From JAEUIZ01 sp046155605 (GTDB lineage: Bacteria > Planctomycetota > Phycisphaerae > Phycisphaerales > UBA1924), in assembly GCA_046155605.1 (NCBI GenBank), contig JBJXFQ010000014.1:1-35155 (forward strand): DNA of 35,155 nt, in the 5' to 3' direction. Position 1 is the first letter of the stretch; every line of letters begins with the position of its first letter. A program made the translations under genes and the position numbers. Below, piece by piece: positions 8,401-18,386 of this stretch. The notes under the pieces are model-generated. The model did not search any database and was not told where the DNA came from. It worked only from the letters and a program-made list of their open reading frames with translations.

Positions 8401-11343
8401 GCCGTCATGATCGGCGGCACGCCAACTCGCGGTGCGGCGTTCAACGATGCGGCTCTCATTGTCCAGGATGTATCGCTCACCCAGGCCGATCGAGTTGCTC
8501 CAACCGTCGCGGAACGCCCAGACCGCTTCGTCCATCACATATCCCGCGGCGTTCATGACGACAACGCGCCGCATGACCGGCAATCGCGGGTCGCGTCGAT
8601 AGCCAAGCATGTCGGCGATTGTGGGATAGTAGTTGTCGGAGTTCGGGGTCTGCTCCTCGATGGGCTCCCATTTCAGTCCCTTTGGATCGTCGTAGCCGTC
8701 CACTACCGTCACCCAAAGCGGCTCGCTCGGTGGCACGATGTCGGTAGCCTCGACAACGTTGCCGTCCGAATCCCCACTGCGGTTATACAAATACGGATGA
8801 TGGATGAGCCCGCGGTAGGGGCCGCCATTCATGCCACCCCCTTCGACTTGGTGGAATAGCGTAGTCGTGCCGTTCGCTGATCGAGCGTGACCAAAAGGAT
8901 ATCGAGTCGCTCCGGACGGAATCGTCGGAAAGACCATGAATCGATAGATCTTCTGATATGCCCCGTCGTCCGGGCTGCCTCGCTTGGTGCTGAGGACAAA
9001 CGTCCCGGTTGGCAGCATGTGCAGACGGCTTCGGTCTTCGATGGTCAAGATGTAGTTATTGATCATCTCTTCGATGAAGTCCGAAGTTCCGAGGCTTCCA
9101 TACGAGCCAAAGTTGGGCGTCTGCCCCCAGCGGCTCATGCCGAGAGTCGCGAGAGAGTCGAGCGTTGCCTGCCGGTGTGCCGGCAGGGTGGGATTCGCCT
9201 GCGCCGCGGCATTCGTGACGGGCAGTTCCTGCGTGCTTCCCGACATCAGCAGAGCCATCGGCCAGTTAGGCAGCAGATCCGACGTAGGCGCCGTGGCCTG
9301 TATTCCCCGACGCACGGCTTCGAGCTGGTCATTGCCCCAGGTATACCGAAGCGACATTGTGTCGAAGTGCGGCGCGGACTGGGCCCCCGAAGGGGTGTTG
9401 ACATAGCGATAGAGCGTGTTGTACTCTTGCGCCGTCGATGAGCTCGTGCCCACGGTAGCCACCGGTCGATGGATCGAGGTAGCCTTGATGAGCCGGGGAG
9501 ACTCACGCCGACTCGCGTGGTTCTCACCGAAGAGGTCGATTGGGTCATATTCTGCCGACTCATGGAAGATCCGCGTGTTGTCAGTGTAAAGGTAACGAAC
9601 CTGATAGACCCAGGTGTCGGCCAACGCGGACGGAAGTCCCACGGACGGCACGCTGAACGCGTCCACCGAATCCAGCGAGTGGAGCACGTCCCGCGCGACC
9701 TCGACAGTCCTCCCGGCGGATGTCGTCGGCAGACCGGACTGCGCATCGTCAACGATGCCCTGAAAGACCGAGTGGGGAATCGAGAAACACGCGTCGGACG
9801 GGACGTTCAGCGCCTGATCGCCTCGATAGGCGTAGATCGATTGGATCGCCTGCTGACGGTGGTGGCCATATGTTTGCCACGGATTCGTGCCATACCCGTA
9901 CGGATTTTCGTCCTGAAACTCGCGGTAGACATACACCAGGGTCCACTGCGCCGTCGTCTGACCCGCAGCATAGAGCTTGATCGAGCGGATCTGTCCCTTC
10001 TCGTTACAGTTCTGGCAGCAGAAGTTGCACGGGGGCTCGGTCGTGCTCCCGCAATCCCGCTGGCGCTGCGCGCAGTGGTCGATGACAACCCGATTCCCGT
10101 ATCGATCCTCGATCTGCGTTGTGAGCCCGTAGTAAGGAACTCCCCAACCGTGCGGGTTCACAGGTTGACTGAGGTTCGGGCCTCGAAACGTGTCATGCAT
10201 GCTTACGGGCTGGGGCGGCGTGCCTGCGATGAAGGTGTACCCGACGTCCTCATATCGCGGTAGAATCGTATACTTCACGCTTTGGTTGTGCAGCCACACA
10301 TACCACGCAGTGGGCGGGGTCGTCCATCGCAGATTGGCGGTATCCCATACCCCGCCGTCATAGGACAAAACGGCATCAAAACGCGGCGGCGCCACGTATT
10401 TGGGTTGCGTACTCACCGTGGCGTCGATCATCTCGAACGGAATGGCGTGGTGTGCGTCAGGGATGAAGTAACACCGGCGGCGCTGGAAATTCTCTTCTTG
10501 GGCCGTCGAATAGTCGAATCGATCGTCGCACCCCCAGTACGCCGAGTCGATCAGCAGGATTGGGTTCTCGCCGATCATCCAGCCCTGGCCATTCCAGTCC
10601 CAGTAGAGATGGGACCCGCGCTCCCGCGGCATCCCGCTGTTGCCGCCATTGTTGAGCGTGTCATCAACGCACGAGTGCTCGTGCTTCCCGAGGTCAGTTG
10701 GCTCTGAATAGGTCCGAAGGTGGCGAAACGTCGCACTACCAAACGGCAGTTCGAGATCGATTGCTTGAAGTAGCGGAGATCCACTGATGAGATCAACATA
10801 TCCGCCGGCAGTTTGACGCTCCAGAAACGCCGATGGGCTCAAGTAGTAGTGGCTCGCCTCCGCCGCGACTAAAGGAGACGAACTTTCTGCCAGGCCGAGC
10901 TTTAGGGGTGGATAGTCGCCCATCGTTGGCCCGACCCACAGGTCCAGGTTGAGTGGAAACCCCTGGAAAGTCGCGAACCCAGGGGGTGGCGCGGTCAAAG
11001 TGTTGTTGCAGAAGAGCTGTTCGGCGGCGGTGACACTGCCCCAGCACATCGAGGGCGAGGAGTTGGGATACGGCGTCAGGGGTGGTAGCGGGAATGCCCC
11101 GGCAGGGAAACCTGGCCAGATCGCGCTATCACACGAAGACGAGTATCCGGGCACGGGCGGAAACCCGTTCGCCTGCGGCCACCCGCACGGCTGGGCCCGA
11201 GCGACCGTTCCCAACGCGAGCACGATGAGGAAAGCTGAAGCAACGAAAGCAATCCAAAGCTTTCTCGCCGCGAACTGCGCAGCGTGTTGGTTCTTCGCAC
11301 AAGCCTGCCAGGTCGAACAATGCCTTGAGTTCAGCGTTCGCAT
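2500..11343 (-). CDS. Giant Rhs/YD-repeat protein with Hint domain and nucleotidyltransferase-like toxin tip
   Basis: A 2947-residue protein. ATG 11343 is preferred over the in-frame GTG 11346 because GGAGG lies 7 bases before it. A long signal peptide (hydrophobic stretch about 30-46, cleavage after ARA at residue 50) sends it out of the cell. Most of the length is YD-repeat shell (many YD..GN, R-Y-x-YD..GRL motifs), ending in the conserved Rhs core border YNYQGSNPTTRTDPLGL (DPLGL at 2561-2565). A Hint (hedgehog/intein-type) autoprotease follows, from C2639 (CFVEGTPV) to H2849-N2850, expected to cut after N2850. The last ~95 residues contain GSR...SDWDLLV, the metal-binding signature of DNA-polymerase-beta-type nucleotidyltransferases, and would be the released toxin. 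Followed directly by a probable immunity gene. Secretion route and target are unknown. Confidence 0.9.
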   Translation of the reverse strand: MRTLNSRHCSTWQACAKNQHAAQFAARKLWIAFVASAFLIVLALGTVARAQPCGWPQANGFPPVPGYSSSCDSAIWPGFPAGAFPLPPLTPYPNSSPSMCWGSVTAAEQLFCNNTLTAPPPGFATFQGFPLNLDLWVGPTMGDYPPLKLGLAESSSPLVAAEASHYYLSPSAFLERQTAGGYVDLISGSPLLQAIDLELPFGSATFRHLRTYSEPTDLGKHEHSCVDDTLNNGGNSGMPRERGSHLYWDWNGQGWMIGENPILLIDSAYWGCDDRFDYSTAQEENFQRRRCYFIPDAHHAIPFEMIDATVSTQPKYVAPPRFDAVLSYDGGVWDTANLRWTTPPTAWYVWLHNQSVKYTILPRYEDVGYTFIAGTPPQPVSMHDTFRGPNLSQPVNPHGWGVPYYGLTTQIEDRYGNRVVIDHCAQRQRDCGSTTEPPCNFCCQNCNEKGQIRSIKLYAAGQTTAQWTLVYVYREFQDENPYGYGTNPWQTYGHHRQQAIQSIYAYRGDQALNVPSDACFSIPHSVFQGIVDDAQSGLPTTSAGRTVEVARDVLHSLDSVDAFSVPSVGLPSALADTWVYQVRYLYTDNTRIFHESAEYDPIDLFGENHASRRESPRLIKATSIHRPVATVGTSSSTAQEYNTLYRYVNTPSGAQSAPHFDTMSLRYTWGNDQLEAVRRGIQATAPTSDLLPNWPMALLMSGSTQELPVTNAAAQANPTLPAHRQATLDSLATLGMSRWGQTPNFGSYGSLGTSDFIEEMINNYILTIEDRSRLHMLPTGTFVLSTKRGSPDDGAYQKIYRFMVFPTIPSGATRYPFGHARSANGTTTLFHQVEGGGMNGGPYRGLIHHPYLYNRSGDSDGNVVEATDIVPPSEPLWVTVVDGYDDPKGLKWEPIEEQTPNSDNYYPTIADMLGYRRDPRLPVMRRVVVMNAAGYVMDEAVWAFRDGWSNSIGLGERYILDNESRIVERRTASWRAADHDGHGDTRGLVHKYLYEDQPNANPPVFGKSASAIGVSEGIPSASNPVFWQKQYIHGVTDRPDLLTHEIEFLTPTTSLFSTPPTSSTASYSVAINEYELAPAASGAPPATRKLLRKRSLLPGTAIGPAGPVMLPFNEEAYDSKGNTAWRAYGMLESPAVYNGSSDLVYVDRMSYDTDGRLVVQIVDSADSAVVDAVNSPARHAPSPPLGRTTSFEYTGSKLTKRTYPNGRVDVHTYTEWTSGQNTGNMVQYLQHRVYKDLLPNEGWRFLSPGEVSITQWAPNDAENSFSKEMLVQWDPLSAQPDGDEAYTTLVELTPTFDAGGRLIKMSIDGSDGENLSMSAITDNLGEIMRERRPDGGLTRYVNDPIGRRLKTYTGTKDLHQYWRTAAPSGTNDDNMILVERRFYGEGAKDFNPGDGSAPDYGDAARIIEVRKYRQKPTNQYPTNTTSSNEDDIGWSEVHRYDWRGRDVWTTQYASGATPISKNNEAQNWPTALRHSLTWLDHNDRPRFVAIFADVSGLASWNKNPTALHASDALPTASDIIQAGAIRLTETIYNARGQVEHIREYNTAVSNGTSYLLTETYYDQGNRAVWTRSPNTGITIVTYDSQGAEISRALCTLSGSPATLVQQTRTDTTRDADANPLQVTSWERRHNASTGATLDSSNAIATYVFNWFDAKNRLVASAATGTGQSTFTYGAAPSHPPATYSPVRFNATTGEFSGFDWDSVNTGNQTPPTGVEITGQHYDLKGQKDWSVGPNQAITAYKYNGLGVLVAMTENATASSYIDRRITAYKYELGRLTKMGAVLNGDIDPVWENGAGSQVTQVKYMAPVYDASTGQEISKSASLPVSVHFPSLSSGSTSGAASTAANLAFTYYPDGLLRSRTDERGITFKHTYDEQGNRIQTDIDYTNAQYPLNLVPEDMARKLEYTYDPASGDLRSATASFPIDQNTFSIISHNKFDYDNCGNLQWEKQQHGAPVSTNSPKVAYSRTYEPHDAGNRERLLSMAYPTHSPAPMNAVSFTYGTPGSADDQLGRITTVNSTRVGGDAAQYEYTGMSRAVITKLGVGSSTTAVVQSFADPAGTNNTTGYAGLDGRGRPIDIHSRQASTTGSTIHEARHGYDASGNRIWSWIKHGMASANENHRSWHYAYDNLERLVSADVGELQDPQNYPTPILTTTNAVQTPRRSSWTHDSLGNWLGTPSGVSPAEPGLKVEGPLGTSGAAATHKFTHSTNAMNQLLSLGLNEGGGTVNTLFVHDLSGNLVADAGYFYQYDGFNRLVAVHRRGSLVFDAAGDVDSGTAGAEIAFFTYDALGRLIRKLSPFPGVSSTYRAEHYYYDGIRRVQEVLTDPIPNYSPFGVAEEDDASPTTWLDREYVYSPGGGGSGVGGPAAPGYVDSYICQIDAVGRIAYVVQDAGYTPVALVAGNGASGGSYTPGTLIERYTFDPYGVLLEVTQGTATFGASKIGHQGLFLDRLDANCLQPTLAAGRPGAAPNSSGTSGGSGSAYGGLAGGPAIGVYHNRNRTYAAHLGNFLQRDPNASGQPSVAEPDLHHGRAATQPALYTELASTYSDGMSYYNYQGSNPTTRTDPLGLSWDPFDVADEIGLEHRFSGLVALAKLDSFFRDKQVLRKIRAYERGAFEMMDVFWDRDVGILFSMVGSPFLAHMCFVEGTPVATRAGVVPIESLKLGDVVVSLPDHTSGQTLAVGLSAESVPHSVITMQYIHVDGSITMMRLLRPTHVVTSTGIDAGSRVWIELDELGISGEAEVIDVVLSPVDACPGQPMITGLFKTDRARILNLYVGSEPDPIGLTPQHPIYSEDRCRWVASGSLLAGETVRTMTGTAIVARRAEPSGVRTVYNIEVSPYHTYFVGASAVWVHNPCQIGGGAKSGNISPGKAAALQSAANKYRTEITLVGSRASKTADILSDWDLLVPAGTPARVIQSIKWRLRDALGRNIEVFRAVLDSTRPFMRFLPDE

Positions 11344-11606
11344 CACGAATCCTCCGGACGCGGCGATTGCCGCCAGACCTCAGCGGTTCAATGAGCAGCC
11401 ATCCCGCGCTTGGACGCATTTCATACCGCGCCGTACCGGCGAACGCAAGCCCATGTCATTGCCTCACCGTTTCTTCACAATGAGCGGTACCATTGTGGCC
11501 AAAAGCTGGCCAGTGCGGGCCGCCGGTGGCCGCTTGAGCATGCTGGAGGCTCGATCAATGGCTCGCTGAGCTAGCAACTACCCAGCTTTTACGGTACACT
11601 GCAACT
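11344..11606. promoter_or_regulatory. Divergent intergenic region between the Rhs gene and the secretin operon
   Basis: This 263-bp stretch should hold the promoters of both the minus-strand Rhs gene and the plus-strand secretion operon. It contains a perfect 7-bp inverted repeat (CACAATG, 8-bp spacer, CATTGTG; 11476-11497) that could be an operator. A -10-like hexamer TACACT at 11595-11600 sits just 6 bases before the secretin start codon. No protein-coding signal is convincing here. Confidence 0.45.
11476..11497. promoter_or_regulatory. Candidate operator: CACAATG-N8-CATTGTG inverted repeat
   Basis: Seen directly: two perfect 7-bp half-sites in inverted orientation, 15 bp centre to centre, inside the shared promoter region of two divergent genes. 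Such spacing suits a dimeric helix-turn-helix regulator. No regulator gene is adjacent, so the identity of any binding protein is unknown. Confidence 0.35.
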
Positions 11607-14051
11607 ATGCATCCATGGGTGATGGTGTCGGCGATTGCTTGCGCGAGTGCCGGCACACGACCGTTCAGTAGCGAGGAATTTAGCCACTTCGTGTATTCAC
11701 AAACGACTCTTCGTTCCGTGGAATGCAGCCACTTATCTGGTCAAGTGCAGCAGACTGCGTTCTTCGGTGCGACTGTAATGATGAATGCCATGGCGGTTGT
11801 TCAGCCGCCAACGCACGATGCCGCCGCACCCACCACGCTCGCCGGTCAGATCGAGGTGGCGCGGCTGGTAGACTTCGCGGCCCAGCGGCTGAAGATCAGC
11901 ATCGACTACGACGCGGCGGCGCTCAAGGCTGCGGGCTCCATCACGTTGCGCATGGAGGGAACGATCTCGGATCAGGAGCTATGGAATTTAACGAACCGCC
12001 TGCTGGGGGCGCGGGGCTTCACCACGATCCGGATCGGGGACGCGTACTCGGTGGTGAAGACTAGCGACGCCGCCGCGTCGAGCCCCATCCGGTCCGACCT
12101 GGCGACCGGGTCCGCCGTGCCGGGGTTTCAGACTGTCGTCGTGCGCGCACGACATCGGCAGGCGAAAGACCTTGTGGAAGAGCTCGGTAAAGTCCTGTCT
12201 CGGGCACCGGGCGGAACGGCCGGCGTCTCCGCGCTGGATCAAGCCAGCGGCCTTCTCATCATCTCTGATCTCACATCACGCATCGAGCAAGCGATGGGCG
12301 TGCTGGCAATGCTCGATGTGCCGGCTGGTGCCACCGAGGTCGTCGAGATCCCGGTTAAGAGCGTTGCCGCGCCGGCCTTGGCGACGCTCATCGCACAAGT
12401 CTCGGCGAAGCGTGAGCTTGTCGCCCGCGAGAGGGTGCCTGGCGAGGTGCTAGCCTCGCCCGCGGCGAATGCGGTGCTCGTCGTGGCGCCGGCGGATCGC
12501 GTCGCGTACTGGCGTGAACTTATATCCCAGCTCGACCGCCGCGAACGGGTCGAGACCGCGACCTACGCGCCGCGATCCTTCTCGGCCCGCGAGGTCGCGG
12601 TTCTTGTCGAGCAGACGATCAAGGAACAGCCGGGAGTGCCCGCCGACGACCGCTGGCGGCTCGTGGCGGACGAGCTGACAGGAACGCTCATCATCACCGC
12701 GACGCCGAGCCAGCACGAGCAGATGCGGGCCTTGATTGAACGATTGGATTCCACGCCCGCGGCCGTGCAGCGTCCGGCGCGATCGTTTCTCATTAAAAAC
12801 CGGCCGGTGCAGGAGATCCGGGCGATCCTGGAACAGATGGCCGGCGCGGGTCTCATCGGCAGCGCGATGAGTAACGGTGACGGTCTGTCGAACAATGGTT
12901 CGGGCGTCAGCGCGCCATCACCGGGCGCTACGCCCTGGCCGCCGCCGGAAGCCCGCCCGGCAACGACCAATCTTACAGTCCCGACCCCCGCGCCCACATC
13001 GCCTTCCTCTTCTCCAGTTGGCTCGAATACGCAATCCTCGGCGCGTCAATCATCGAGCACGGTCGCGCGGCCCGCTTCACAACTCACCAACGCAGCGCAA
13101 GAGCCCCCGCTCCGCCTCGCCACGGACGATGGCACGAACACGCTCATCGTCATGGCCCAGCCCCGCACGCTCGCGCAGATCGAGGCCCTGCTCGTCACGC
13201 TCGACGTGCGCCAGCCGCAGGTGATGCTGGAAGTGCTCATGGTGAGCGTCTCCGACTCGCAAGCCCTCAACCTCGGCGTCGAGCTCGACAAGCTGGTCAT
13301 CAGCGGCGACACCTCGATCCGGCTCTCCTCCCTCTTTGGGCTCTCGGGCCGCTCGGGCGCGGGCGAGCCGCTGGTTGGCAATGGCGCGGGGTTCACGGGC
13401 CTCGTGCTCAGCCCTGGCGACTTTTCGATTGTCATCCGGGCGCTCCAGACTCTTAACAAGGGCCGCTCGCTCTCGATGCCGCGGCTGCTGGTTGCCAACA
13501 ACCAGCAGGCGACGCTGAACTCGACGCTCGACCAGCCTTACGCGAGCACCAACGCCTCGAACACCGTGACGACCACGAGCTTCGGCGGCTCGCAGCAGGC
13601 GGGCACGCAGGTCTCGCTCAAACCGCAGATTGTCGGGGGCGCGGAAGGTGGGGGCGGGGGCGACCACCTCAACCTGGAGTACTCGATCTCACTCTCGTCG
13701 TTCGTTGGAGCCTCGGCCAGCGCCAACCTCCCGCCGCCCAAGCAGGAGAACCGCGTGCAGTCGTCCGCGAGCATCCCCGACGGCTACACGGTGGTCGTTG
13801 GCGGCATCGAGCTCGACACCGACGGCAGGGGTACGTCGCAGGTCCCGGGCCTGGGGAGCATCCCGATCCTGGGCGAGGCGTTCAAGAGCCGGACTAATAC
13901 CACCAGCCGCACGCGGTTCTACGTCTTCATCCGCGCCAACGTGCTGCGCCGAACCGGGCATGAGGACCTCAAGTACCTGAGCGACGTCGCAGCGGCCAAG
14001 GCAGGCGTCGACGACGGATGGCCGGTGGTGGAACCGAGGATTATTCGCTAG
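11607..14051 (+). CDS. gspD: Type II secretion/type IV pilus-like secretin (GspD-like)
   Basis: An 814-residue outer-membrane secretin, the ring-forming channel of type II secretion. Order of domains: an N0-like domain (about 85-152, 'LVDFAAQRLKISIDYD...GYSVVK'-type), three or four N1-like alpha/beta modules (about 174-238, 244-312, 315-382 and 392-535, the last interrupted by a Pro/Ser/Thr-rich linker at about 425-500), then the secretin barrel domain (about 536-790) with the conserved VPGLGSIPILGEAFKS near the C-terminus. The N-terminus is uncertain: ATG 11607 lacks a Shine-Dalgarno sequence and a classical signal peptide, and ATG 11779/11782 are alternatives. A -10-like TACACT ends 6 bases before ATG 11607, so the mRNA might be leaderless. 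First gene of a six-gene unit. Confidence 0.88.
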   Translation: MHPWVMVSAIACASAGTRPFSSEEFSHFVYSQTTLRSVECSHLSGQVQQTAFFGATVMMNAMAVVQPPTHDAAAPTTLAGQIEVARLVDFAAQRLKISIDYDAAALKAAGSITLRMEGTISDQELWNLTNRLLGARGFTTIRIGDAYSVVKTSDAAASSPIRSDLATGSAVPGFQTVVVRARHRQAKDLVEELGKVLSRAPGGTAGVSALDQASGLLIISDLTSRIEQAMGVLAMLDVPAGATEVVEIPVKSVAAPALATLIAQVSAKRELVARERVPGEVLASPAANAVLVVAPADRVAYWRELISQLDRRERVETATYAPRSFSAREVAVLVEQTIKEQPGVPADDRWRLVADELTGTLIITATPSQHEQMRALIERLDSTPAAVQRPARSFLIKNRPVQEIRAILEQMAGAGLIGSAMSNGDGLSNNGSGVSAPSPGATPWPPPEARPATTNLTVPTPAPTSPSSSPVGSNTQSSARQSSSTVARPASQLTNAAQEPPLRLATDDGTNTLIVMAQPRTLAQIEALLVTLDVRQPQVMLEVLMVSVSDSQALNLGVELDKLVISGDTSIRLSSLFGLSGRSGAGEPLVGNGAGFTGLVLSPGDFSIVIRALQTLNKGRSLSMPRLLVANNQQATLNSTLDQPYASTNASNTVTTTSFGGSQQAGTQVSLKPQIVGGAEGGGGGDHLNLEYSISLSSFVGASASANLPPPKQENRVQSSASIPDGYTVVVGGIELDTDGRGTSQVPGLGSIPILGEAFKSRTNTTSRTRFYVFIRANVLRRTGHEDLKYLSDVAAAKAGVDDGWPVVEPRIIR

Positions 14052-14064
14052 AAGGGTGACAAGC

Positions 14065-15743
<1,679 letters not shown>

Positions 15744-15747
<4 letters not shown>

Positions 15748-16355
15748 CCACCCCTGTTACATCAAGCGCGGCCGTGCCTTCCGATTCTTCGATGGCACGG
15801 GCGTCCCTCCTGTGCGACGCGCCGCCTCGCATCGGCCCGACGCGCCTCCCGCGATGGTTACTTGTGGCGTGCGGCATAGCGATCATCATCTCACTCTCCT
15901 TCGCCATCGCGCCGCTCGATTGGCCGCACATCGAGACTCCAGCCCTCGAGACGCCGGCACCCTTCGAAGCTCCCCCGCGGATCGCCTCTTTCGATGTGGA
16001 TGCGTTTCGGGCACCCATCTGGGTTGCCGATCCCCCGCCACCCATTCCGCTGCCCGCGGCCCCCCTTGCCCCGCCTCCGCCACCGCTCCGCCTGCAGCTC
16101 CTTGCCATCATCCGCGAGCCCGGCCCCGAGGCAAGCACCATCGCGAACACCACGGAGGCCAGCGCCGCTGCGCCCTGGACCTACCGCGCGACGCTCTACG
16201 ACCCGGATACCGACCGCCTGTATGTGGTCGCCGCTGGCGATGTCGTGGGCACACGCACCGTCGAACGCGTCGGCGCCGACGAGGTGCGGCTCAGCGACGC
16301 CGCCGGCCCGCGCACGCTCTCACTGCGCGACCCTCACCCAGGAGGCGGCCGATGA
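15744..16355 (+). CDS. GspC-like inner-membrane protein
   Basis: A 203-residue protein starting at ATG 15744 (ATGA overlap with gspE). It has a cytoplasmic N-terminus, one transmembrane helix at about 37-57, a proline-rich periplasmic linker (about 94-118) and a small beta-rich domain beginning LRLQLLAII and containing YDPDTDRLYVVAAGDVVG...VERVGADEVRL. This is the layout of GspC/PilP homology-region proteins, which connect the inner-membrane platform to the N0 domain of the secretin. No PDZ domain is seen. The identification relies on architecture and operon position, because sequence similarity in this family is low. Confidence 0.65.
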
Positions 16356-17251
16356 TTGCTGCGCTGAACGCGACTTCCGCGCCGCATGACGCGCTGCACC
16401 GCGCCACGCCGCACGTTCGGTGGCCCTGCGGCCGCTTCTACTGGGCGATCCTTCCTGCGCACGGATGGCGCGGCAAAGGCGACAGCAGCAGCGAGGTTCC
16501 GGTGGGCCTGCGCGCAGCGCTCGAGGATGAGTTCCCGGTTCCTACCGAAGAACTGCACGCCGTCGCCACGCCACTGGCGAGCGACACGCTTCTCGTCTGT
16601 GCCGCGCGGCGAGATGCGCTTGCCTCTCTCACCATGATGGATCATCCCGTGCTGAGTCTCACGCCAGAATCGCTCCCGGACTTCGCGGCGAGCCACTCCG
16701 TCGTCACGCAATCCGTGTGCGACCCCGCGTCGCTCAATCTTCTGATCGGCGAGTTCGAGCCCGTGCCAGTCCGCGCCGCGCGTGGTCGTACCCACACGAT
16801 TGCGGCCGCGAGCCTTGTGATGTGTGCTGCATTGATCTCGCTCGGCCTTCTTCGCCGTGCGGAACGCAGTGACGCACTCGCGAGCGAAACTCGGCAAGCG
16901 ACGATCGCACTCGTCGGCCGCGCCGTGCCCGATGGAACCTCAGCATCAATGGCAACCGAGCTTGCGTCGCTCCGTGCGGCAAAGCCCGCCGCTCGCGCCG
17001 CACCCGACGCCTCGCTCGCGCTCGCCGCCGTTCTCACGGCGTGGCCTCGGGATGCCACGTGCCGCACGCAGTCGATCACAGTTGGACCATCCGGGGCCTC
17101 AGTCGCCGTCACAATCCCCGGCGATGCGGCAGCCTTCCTCCGCGCGTTCAAAGCGCCCGCCGGCTGGACCATGGATGAGCCGCGCCTCAACGCCGCGGAC
17201 AGGGCGGTGCGTCTCGCGATACGCCTTCGTCCGCCGGAGGCGTTACCATGA
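16352..17251 (+). CDS. GspL-like inner-membrane assembly protein
   Basis: A 299-residue protein starting at ATG 16352, with GGAGG 7 bases upstream and an ATGA overlap with the gene before. The frame is open far upstream, but this overlap and ribosome site decide the start. It has a cytoplasmic N-terminal half, one transmembrane helix at about 149-167, a coiled-coil-like stretch and a C-terminal alpha/beta domain (about 220-299), matching the layout of GspL/PilM-PilN-type proteins that bind the GspE ATPase. No actin-like nucleotide-binding motif is evident, so the cytoplasmic part appears reduced. Function is inferred from order and topology. Confidence 0.6.
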   Translation: MIAALNATSAPHDALHRATPHVRWPCGRFYWAILPAHGWRGKGDSSSEVPVGLRAALEDEFPVPTEELHAVATPLASDTLLVCAARRDALASLTMMDHPVLSLTPESLPDFAASHSVVTQSVCDPASLNLLIGEFEPVPVRAARGRTHTIAAASLVMCAALISLGLLRRAERSDALASETRQATIALVGRAVPDGTSASMATELASLRAAKPAARAAPDASLALAAVLTAWPRDATCRTQSITVGPSGASVAVTIPGDAAAFLRAFKAPAGWTMDEPRLNAADRAVRLAIRLRPPEALP

Positions 17252-17814
17252 GACCCGCCACTGTCCTTATATACATAGTTACGTCGCTGGCCAGCGTAAC
17301 CGCCGTCTCACTAGCAACGAGCAGGGCAGGGCACGCCCGCGCCGACCTCACCGCTGCTCGCGCCGAGCTTGCGACCACCGCCGAGCAGGCCAACGAGCTT
17401 GTCCGCCTCCGTGCCGCGGCACCTGCTAATCCCGTTGCGCATCGCCCCGCCACCGGCCTCCAGCCGCGGCTTGCCAGCGCGCTCGCAAGGTGCGCTCTTC
17501 CCGCAGCAACGCTCGCCAGCCTCGCGCCCGAGCCCGAATCCGCCGCCGGCCCGGGATTCCGCAGCCAGCACGCCACGCTGGTCCTCACGCCCATCACGCT
17601 CCCGCAGCTCGGCGGGTTCCTTGACGCCTGTCGCGCCGCCGAGCCAGATTGGACCATCATGTCAATCGAAATCGCGCAAGCGAGTCAGTCCGCGCGCGAC
17701 ATTGGCAAGGCCCCGAGCGGTGACCTTCCCCTCCGCGCGATCATCCAGCTCGAATCGGTCTACGCCATCGAGCCCGCGGCCCCGCTGGTGAAAGAATCTG
17801 GAGCTTCACCGTGA
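17248..17814 (+). CDS. GspM/PilO-like inner-membrane protein
   Basis: A 188-residue protein starting at ATG 17248 (ATGA overlap). It has an N-terminal transmembrane helix (about 4-22), then an alanine-rich coiled coil (about 27-55, ARADLTAARAELATTAEQANEL), then a ferredoxin-like alpha/beta domain. This is the GspM/PilO topology, and such proteins pair with GspL/PilN in the inner-membrane platform. The next gene overlaps its stop as GTGA. The call is from architecture and operon position. Confidence 0.6.
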   Translation: MRPATVLIYIVTSLASVTAVSLATSRAGHARADLTAARAELATTAEQANELVRLRAAAPANPVAHRPATGLQPRLASALARCALPAATLASLAPEPESAAGPGFRSQHATLVLTPITLPQLGGFLDACRAAEPDWTIMSIEIAQASQSARDIGKAPSGDLPLRAIIQLESVYAIEPAAPLVKESGASP

Positions 17815-18386
17815 GACTCATCCATGGCACATCGCTGCTGACGACGATGGTGGTGCTCGCCGCTTGTGCCAGCCCGCATTCATCGAGTCCCTATGCCGTC
17901 CAGCCCGAGTCCGCCCGCGACTCGATCAAGGCCCAGTCGCTCACGCAAGAGGCCGCGAGTTTCATCGACTCAAATCCGGCCAAGGCTGAGAAGCTCCTCC
18001 GTGACGCCCTTACCGCCGACCTCTACCACGGCCCCGCACACAACAACCTCGGAGTCTTGTATCTCAAGCAAGGCAAGCTCTATGAGGCATCCTCTGAGTT
18101 CGAGTGGGCCAAAAAGCTCCTTCCCGGCCACCCCGACCCGCGTATGAACCTCGCGCTCACGCTCGAACGCGCCGGCCGCAGCAGCGACGCCCTCGCCACA
18201 TACCAATCCGCCCTCGACGCCTACCCCGACTACATGCCAGCAATCCAGGCCCTGACCCGCCTCCAGCTCCGCACCAACAAGCCCGACGACCAAACCCAGG
18301 CCCGCCTCGAAGACATCGCCCTCAGCGGGGACTCGCTCCGATGGCGCGAGTGGGCACGCACGCAGCTCGTCAAGCTGAACGAGTGA
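17811..18386 (+). CDS. TPR-repeat lipoprotein (possible secretin pilotin-like protein)
   Basis: A 191-residue protein starting at GTG 17811 (GTGA overlap with the preceding stop). The N-terminus is a lipoprotein signal peptide with lipobox VLAAC, so Cys19 would be lipidated. Residues about 45-165 contain two to three tetratricopeptide repeats (e.g. AHNNLGVLYLKQGKLYEASSE and MNLALTLERAGRSSDALATY). A TPR lipoprotein in a secretin operon recalls PilF/PilW-type pilotins, which help secretin assembly at the outer membrane; that role is inference. It is the last gene of the overlapping unit. Confidence 0.8.
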   Translation: MRLIHGTSLLTTMVVLAACASPHSSSPYAVQPESARDSIKAQSLTQEAASFIDSNPAKAEKLLRDALTADLYHGPAHNNLGVLYLKQGKLYEASSEFEWAKKLLPGHPDPRMNLALTLERAGRSSDALATYQSALDAYPDYMPAIQALTRLQLRTNKPDDQTQARLEDIALSGDSLRWREWARTQLVKLNE

